Assembly: GCA_964343705.1 (NCBI GenBank)
Contig: CAYFJX010000007.1
Span: forward strand, 70,742 to 134,741
DNA from: JAUSFM01 sp964343705
Lineage (GTDB): Archaea > Nanobdellota > Nanobdellia > Woesearchaeales > UBA12501
Direction: 5' to 3'
Length of the DNA stretch: 64,000 bases
The notes beneath the pieces are model-generated. The model saw nothing but the letters and a program-made list of their open reading frames with translations, was not told the DNA's origin and ran no database searches. Positions 42,001 to 51,000 of this stretch are shown here, piece by piece. A program made the position numbers and the translations under genes. Numbering within the stretch: position 1 is the first letter of the stretch; every line of letters begins with the position of its first letter.

Positions 42001-45000
42001 GCAGCGCGTTTATCTGATTCAGAAATTAAGAGGGCTGTTAGCCAATACAAAGCAGCACTGAAAAAAGCACATAAGAAGGGGTATGATCTTACTCTAAGTG
42101 GGTATGACCTGATCATTCTAACAGAGGATTGGCCTGGTGGATTGGCAAAGGGTAGTGTAGTCTTTACAAATACACGTTTCAGGAAATTTCGGAAATTTAG
42201 TGATATTGAAATTAATATAGGAACCAAGGACATGAGTATCAAGCAATCCTCAGAACACATTGACTTCGCTGCAACACAACTCCAAAAGCATATTGACGCT
42301 GCGCAATCAAAAGCAGGTTATCAACGTGGTGTATGGGAAGTAGAAGACTTACCAGTTGTCGACCAGATAACTGAGTTTGAAGAAGAACTAGCACGGACTA
42401 TTACTCCCGAGATGCTTGCTGAACGAGCTCAAAAGACAGGATTAGATTTAAATGACCCTGGACACCGTAGGATTCTTCAAAGTGAAGATTTTCCAACGCT
42501 TGAGACAAACAAAGAATGGCAAGGGTTTACTGAGGCTATTGAAAAGGGAAAAAGTAGGACCTTTGAAGATTTGGAGTTAGAATATGATTCAATCCCAGAA
42601 CGAGATATAAGCGAGTATGATAAAGGTCGTAAGCAAGGTCTTCGATCTTTGTTGGTTAAAAAATTCGCTGAAAAACGTCGTGTAGAAAATGCATTAAAAC
42701 CAATTGCATCAATACCTTCTGGAGCTGCAAAATTACAGCAAGCAGGAGAGTACTTTATAAGAAATAGGGAAAATATGTTGCCTGCTGATCAAAAAGCATG
42801 GGAGGAGTTCCTGCAAGCTGAAGATGTGCTACCAGCAGAACAAGATCCAGACTTGATAGATGCTATACAAAAACAGTGGGACGCTATAACACCTTCACCT
42901 GTTGTACAACAGGAAGTGGCAAAGCTTTCTCCTCAAGAACTTTACGCAGTTGCTGCTCTTAAACTTTCTCCAGGTGAGTACAAAGAACATAAAGAAATTG
43001 TACAACGAGTTGGTGATGCGCTTTTTGCTGATGCACAAAAAGCTAATTTGTTGGAATGGGATGAAACACCAACTAAGTTACAAAAACTGGTTGATGAGGG
43101 AATTCTCACCCAGAAACAAGTTGATAACTTGATTTCTCAAGCAAGAAGGATTACTGATGATCGTTGGTCTGATGAACAACTTGCTAAAGATCTTGCAAAG
43201 AAATGGGATAAACAGGTGAAAGAAAGTCAGACTATGACGTCTAAACCAACAAAAGAATATGATCCTGATACAACCCCTGAACTAGTAGGAGCACACCACG
43301 TTGGAGGACAGGGTGGAAGCGCAGTAATATACAAGACTCATATGGAAATTGATGGTGTTACAAAAGAAGTAATTGTAAAGGCCAAGGGTAGAGTCCAGGC
43401 AGATGCCGAAGCAATTGACGCACTTACAGAAGCAGGAGTACCAGTAATAGGCCAACATGGATTTGTAAAAGCAGGCTCAAGAGATGGTCCTGGCCCGGGA
43501 CTTATCCTAGATATTGTTGATGGCATACCTATTGATGCTCATGAAAGTATTTTAGGACGAGTACCTCAAAAAATGATTCTTGAAGCTTTTGAAGATCACA
43601 CCCTTGATAAACTAAGAGAAGCACTCACACAGGCTAAGGATGAAGAGTTTGGTACAAACGTCATACAATACTTTGTTTTACTCCGAGATCAGACTATCAA
43701 TGGCAAGGCTTACAAAAAAGGAGATATTGTTATTTTTGACGCTGAAAGCTGGGCAAAAGTAACACCTGAAAATGAACATTTTTGGAGAGTCATTAATGAT
43801 CGGACTATTGATGATGCAGTTGATCATCTTGAAGAACTGGTTGAAAAAGCTCAAAGAAGTGAGAGAAAACTCTCAAGAAGTGGTATTCTTGGAACACATA
43901 TGTCTACAGAAGGTAAACTTTCTGTTATGAGCAATGATGAATTGCATGTAGTTCTGGCGCTTCGTATGACACCTGATGATATAGACAGGAGCTATAGATT
44001 AAGACAAATTGCTGAAGCGTATCGGGATGAAGTTGGATTACTAGTAGCTGGAAAACCAACACCAAAGTTACAAGCACTTGTTGATAGTGGAGCACTAAAA
44101 GCAGACTTCAGAGGTAATGATTTAGAAAGGTTACGAGAGTTTGCTCCTATGGTTATGGGTGGTATGGATAGAGTTACATTAGAGGAAACTGTGAGAAGAA
44201 CCCTGAAAATGCCCCCAACACTCCCTGGTCCTAAAGCAAAACCAGGGAAGATTCCTCAAGTTCCTATTGGTCCTGCAAGAGAGGATATAATAAAGAAAAA
44301 CATGCAAATGCTTAATGATGCAGAGTTTGAGTTTACACAAAGTTTTGCTATTGTAAATAAAGTAACAGGTGAAATTAAGCATATGTCTCCTGTTGGTATG
44401 GAAATACACAGAATTAAACGTGAACCAGGTGACACAGTTATACTTCTGAAAAAAGTAGAAGGAAAAGTAAGCGCATTTGATGCAACACTCCATGGACTTG
44501 ATGAAACCAGTGCTGGTATGTTTTCAGAAACATTTGCTCGATATAATAAACCCACTCCCAGACGTGTAACCATGCCAGCACAGACAGTTGAACCTCCACG
44601 AAACTGGGAACGAGCTGCAACAGCAGATACTGCTTCATTATCAACAGACGAGCTTGAAGCAGTCATGGATGGTAAAGCACAAGTGATGCTGGCAAGTGGA
44701 AAACTTGATAAGTTGTTAATCAACCCACATGGAACACACGAAAAATTTGTTCAAGGATACCGCAGAGTAAGCAAGGAAAATCCTGTGCTTGCAGAATTAC
44801 AACAACGTTTTAAGAAAGCAGGAATTGATGTTGGGTTAACTAATGATCAGCGACCATTTGATTTAGAACAAGGAACTGGACTTCTTGCTCAAGCAAACTT
44901 TGAAGGAGGTGTATTACAGTATAGGGCCTTTGCAAGCAAGGAAGAAGTCACTGACGTAGCATACAGAATGCTGCCAAAAGTAAAAGAGTTCTTTCCTGAT

Positions 45001-48000
45001 GTACGTGTTGACACGTTTGAAGATGCTATACAATTTATTGCTGCACAACAGCTTGAAAGACTTGCTGGACACGAGACATTTCATGTTGCCTTTGAAAAGC
45101 TTTTGACAACACCACAGAAGTCAGATTGGGTGGGTTTTTTAAGAGAGACAGAGGATAGATTGTTAATGCAATTTATGATTGGCCTTGTCAAATATGATTA
45201 TGTGAATGGTTTACGGCCAGAAATGGCAGCTATTGCTAAACAAGAGGGTACTGTTGAATCTACGTTTAAATTATTGATGGAAGCTTTAACTGATGATGAG
45301 TTTTTTGAAGTAGCTGATGAAGTGCTTGCTTACAGAACACATTATCATACATTTGGTTTTCCTGAATCAAAAATTGTTCAGTTTCCCCCAAGTGATGAAG
45401 AAATAGCTATGTTACGGAGGATGGGGATACTTCCAGAGGATTTTGAACCAATGAGCCTCAGGCCATCTAAGAAACCTCGTATAACAATGTCTGACGACGA
45501 GATTGCTGATGCTTGGGATGCATTTGGTCCTGCTGCATTAGACAAAGTCTTTGACACTGCACCAGAAGAGTTCAGACAGCTTATGAAAGACCAAGGTGTA
45601 CCTGAAGTAACATTAGAAAAACTTGTTGGTGAAGGTAGCTTTGGTGGGGTGTACCAAGCGCGTATGCCTGATGGTGAGACCAAGGCAGTTAAAGTATTAA
45701 AATTACTTCCAAGTGAGGATGTGTGGGTTGGAGAGACTCGTACAGCAGTTTTCTGGAATGAAATGAAAGCATTAGAAGAACTTGATGAGGTCATTCCAGC
45801 AACAGGATGGGGTGGCATGGTTGATGCAGGTGGTAATCCTGCATATGCAACTGGTTTGCTTCCTGAAGATAGTGTTGTCTATGTTGATATAACAAAACAC
45901 CATGCACTCCAAGACCTTGAGGAAGCAGTTAAGTACATGTCTGAGACAACTATACAACAGCTTGAAGAGGGGCTTAGAGCAGCAGAAGCAGCTGGGTGGC
46001 ATAATGGAGACCTTGCATTTGCTGTTGTTAAAAATGATATGAAAATCGGAGATAAAGAATACAAAGCTGGTGACCTTATTTTTACTGATCTTGGATTCTG
46101 GTCAAAAGGTGATGCTCCTCCAACTCAAAGATACTTGTCTCAAACAGGTTATACTAAACCAAGTGTAGTTGTTGATATGATGAGAATGTCAATTGATCAG
46201 GTTATTGAAGATACATTAAGCAAAGAGGGTGTTGCTGCTGCTCAAGCATTAGGCCTATCGCCTCGAGAAGCATTACAAAGAAGAGTTATCCTTGATAGGA
46301 TTGGTGGTGTGGTGACAGGAGATCCAGAGGTAGCAAGTGTTAGACTACAAGAATTAGTTGGAGAAACAGTTCTTTCAAAAGCAGATGAGGCGAAATTACG
46401 AGATTTTATGGACCTTGGTAAAGCTGCTCCTCCACCTGTGGCGGTTGTTGCAGAGCAGCCACCTGTTGGTATGAGTTCAACTATTCTTACACGTCGAGCA
46501 CGTATTGCAGGTGTTGATAAAGATGTTGTGGTTTTAACACCGCGAAGAAAGGTTGGAAACATTAAACTTGGTATTAAACTTGCACAAGCAAGAAAAATGG
46601 AAAACATCAAGGGCTTTAATATTCCAAAACATTTTGGAAAAGTTAGTGTTGATGGTGAAGACGGCCTTGCAATGGAACTTGTCGAGGGTGTTGTGTTTAC
46701 TGGTGATCCATTACGACAAGCTGATCTTGCACAACTTGCAAAGCTTGACGCAGAACAGGTTGCAAAAAATCTAGAACGTGGTTTACAAGCAGCTGAGGAA
46801 GCAGGATGGAGTGCAAAAGGTGGTGCACAATATATTGTGTTGACACATGCTCAGGAAATCAATGGAAAACAACTCAAAGCAGGCGATATTGTCTTTATTG
46901 ACCTTGATGAATTTGAACAAGGAGTAGCGCTTGCTGACATGCGTATATTCAATGAAGGACAAGCTCTTGATTTAAGAAGAATACTCTTTGAAGCAGAAGA
47001 CGTTGTTGATGTAATACCTGTTAAAACAACTAAGGACTTGGAAGGTAAAGTTATTCAAATTCCGTCGTATTCTAAAATTTGGAAACACTATGCTGACCGA
47101 TGGATTGCTCCTGATTTAACAAAATGGCTTGATGAAACTCAAGAAGGTCAAGATTGGTTGGCAAAGAATCCACAGTGGAAAAAAGATCATATGAAATGTA
47201 CATTCTGGATCTTTAATTGTAAAGTTGATTGGACAACACTAGAACAAGATGCAAGTAATTATCCACCTAAATTTTTTGAAAGTGATATTGGCCTACAGTA
47301 TAAACTGATTGACAAAGGAACTGCACCAAAGGCAACACCTTTCCAAGTAGATCAAGGATATGCAGCACCATGTCCTTTGACGTCGAGAAGACAAACTCTT
47401 GGTGCTGCTGCTGAACTGCCATGCGTGGGTAAAGTTAGAGAAAGATTCAACCAGGTAAAAAAATCGTACAAGGAGTTAGAATCTGTAGTCAAAGAAGCAT
47501 TAGCAAAACATCCAGATGTCGAGGTAAAACAAGCAAAAGTTAGTGTTATGGCACAGCTTGGAGAAGGTGATAATGGCATTGTATATGTTGGTGATGTTGA
47601 AGGAGTTGGTGAAAACCTTGCATTAAAAGTTGTTAAGTTTGATGGTGCAAAGCCTCCGGATAAAACACTGAAGGAATTGTTTAAAGAGATGGCAAACCTT
47701 GAAAAAGGTGTTTGCGAAGGCTTACCTTGCCCAAAAGTACATGGACTATATGAACATGAAGGAGTCTATTATATAGCAATGGAACAAGTAAAAGGTACAC
47801 ATTTTAGGGATTTAAGTGATGATGAAATTATCAAATATTTTACTGATGAAAAGATAAATGGACTGCGTGAGCAATTAAAAGTAAAAATTGGTGAACATTG
47901 GAGCCCTGGTGATGTTCAAGGAATGGTTTTGACTGAGAAACAAACTCTAAATGGTGTTGAGTATGAGGCAGGTGACTTTGTTGTTCTTGATTTTGGTAAG

Positions 48001-51000
48001 TGGGTCAAGATGGAAATAAAGCTTGACGCTAATGCTCAGGCTGGTGAACTAGCTCGTAGTATGAGAAATAGTTTTGAAAAAGATATAAAAGCAGCACGTG
48101 AAGTGCTTGGCTTTAAAGAACGTCGACCACAAGGTGCTGCAATTATTGAAGATGCATTAGATAGGTATCCTGACGAAATGATGGATGCATTTGGTATTCA
48201 ATCATATGAAAGCTGGGAGAGATTCTTAGTCCAAAGAAATAGATTAAGGTTGTTACAAAGAAATGGCTTTGAATTAGATGAAGCATATCAACACGCAATA
48301 GACATAGCTCGTGCTACAGTAGCAGAAACACAAGAACTTCCAGCTATTAGGCAATTACAGGGTCTTGAGCAACAAGTGGATGAAGGATTGTCACCCATGG
48401 CACGAACAGATACATTTGCAGATCCCTGTCCATTGCCTTCAGGTGGAATATTTGGTCGGGCTGCTGAGCTTCCATGTACTGCTAAAGTGCTTAATCAAGT
48501 AGGTGAACTAAAACATAATCACAAGGCACGCGCTGCACTGGTACAGCAAGCAAAAGATGAGTACCCTGAGATTAGTTTTCGAAAAGCTAAAGTGACACTT
48601 GCTTCAAAACTAGGTGAAGGTGATAGGGGTGTGGTGTACAAAGGACAAGTTGAAGGTGTTGAGGGTGAGGTTGCAATCAAAATTCCAAAATTAACAGACC
48701 CGAAAAAGGATACTACATTTAATTCAAAGCGAGCAATTAGAGATTTCTTTCAAGAGGCACTTAATCATCAAGAAGGAGCGTGTGATGGTCTCCCCTGCCC
48801 TCGTTTGCTTGATGTTGTAGAAGATGATGGTTTACTGTATATGGTAAGTGAAATTGTTGATGGTGTAAATGTTAAAGATGCTACAGCTGAGGAGCTCATT
48901 CGATTTTTTACACCTGAAAGAGTGAGTCAACTTGAATCTATGATTGAATCCAAGGCACAAAAGCATTGGGTCATGAGTGATTTCCAATTTATGTTTGCTC
49001 GTAGTCAACAAGAACTTGGAGATATAGTTGTCAATGAAGGTGATGTGGTACCCATGGATATAGCACATTGGTACAAGTCGAGAACCATGACACCTGACGA
49101 AATAGTTAAGGACGTGAGTGAGGGCGCTTGGAGGGCTTGGTTGAAAAGATTAAAGCGCGCACAGGAAACAGTTGAGCTAAAAAAGAGAAGGCCTGAGGTT
49201 GCAGAGACAATCAATAGGGCAATACTGGCTAAGGATGAGGTAATGCTTGCAGAAATTAGGAAAAGGTTAAGGTATTCTGATGATGTCAGCCCAATTGTAG
49301 AAAGTAGAGACCCTATGCTTACAATGCCTGGTTGGTTCATAGACCCTGAAGAACTCTATCACGCCTACAAAGCAGCACTTGGTGTTGCTGATACCAATAA
49401 GTTCCCCATAAACATTCCACCTGGTGCAGCAAGGCTAGGTTTTGCACATCTTGAGGAATTGCATAGGTATGATGAAGTTAATGATCAAGTAACAGCCTTA
49501 CGATATCTTCATGATCACGCTGTAGAAATGTTGCCTAGTGATGTAGCAAGGCTTGAATTATATTTCACTCTGAAAGGATATGAAAGAGATCCCACTAAAC
49601 AAGGTGTTCTTGACTTTTTGGTGGAAAAGCGTGGGCTAACAGAGGAAGAGGCTCGTGAACTGATTGAGAACCAAGACTTTAGTGCTACTGTGGCTCAGGC
49701 ATTTAATGCAAGAGATGCATCTGCAAAGAGTTTGCAATCCATCAGGGATGAAGATCCATCATTATTTAACCGCGCCTTACAAGCCCTAGATGAAGGACAA
49801 AGAAAAGACTTACTAACAAGCTTAGATGACACAATGACTAGTACAAGTACTGTATCAGCACACAACGTTCATATAGGAATGGGGATTGATAATAAACCTG
49901 TTACTGGAAACGTGGAAGGTATCACCACACTTAGCGCTGATCCTTCAGGAAATATAATTGTTGATTTTATTCCGCTTAAACGTCCTTCTACACTAAATCT
50001 TGAAGAGCGAGCTAAATTTGCAGCATGGCAATTAGACCAAGCTGAATTAGAGGAAGCAACTCTGATGAATTTACATGAAGTAAGAAAAATACTCAAAAAA
50101 CAATCCAATCTAGATGAAGAGGTTGCTACTGCTCAAGCGCGTGAAAGACTTGGAAAAATTGGTTTCAATGTTGAACATATGGATCTCAGTGAATTAAGGG
50201 AATTCACTAAGGGTAAAATTAAGGAAACACAACGAACTGTTAGAGATATGCTTATTGGAAAATCAGGGAAAACATTTTTTGAAAGTTATAGAGCTAGAAC
50301 AACTGGAGGAGAACGTCGATTGACAGATACTATTCTGCTTCATGAAAGACACTTAGATGCTATGCGAAAGGCTTTAAATCTTATTGGTGATGATCTTGAA
50401 TCTTTTGATCCTGATTTAGTGATTTTATCCGGACGTGGGGGCTACCCCTATGCAAAATGGGTGGGAAAACACACTGAGGTACCAGTACGACGCGTAATCA
50501 CCTCTTCTTCAGCTGCACCCCAAGGTGGACTTGCATATGCTGGCCTTGCTGAGTTACTTGCAAAAGAACAAAGATCAGGTTTTGTTCCTGAAAGAATTGC
50601 AATCATGGAGGGAGCTGAATACTCTGGGTCTTCTGTTGAAGATCTCAAAAGATTTTTTGTAGAAAAATTTCCTGACAATGTCCTCAAAGATGAATTAGAA
50701 GTAAAAGCGTACTCACTGAGACAGAATGAGGAGTATACACACTACACGCGAATGGGTCGGCTTGTTCCAAGTAGCTTAGCTTTGAATGAAGGCAAGAATA
50801 TATTGTATCAGCATAATCGTGTGGATGTTCCTTTTGTACTTGGTGAAGATAGTTCGCTGCTCATTGGACAATTCCCAGTGACCAATGAATACAAAGGAGA
50901 AATGATGTTGCATGGGCACGTGCCTATAGCGATATTTAATGACAAAGGAGAAATTGTAAATATTATTGACCCTGGATTTTCATCAACAACCGCAGAAGAG

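Noticed and set aside
33450..49090. Giant gene as an assembly artefact of collapsed or expanded repeats
   Set aside because: Repeated domains share motifs but are widely diverged in DNA and in order, and the frame is open throughout.
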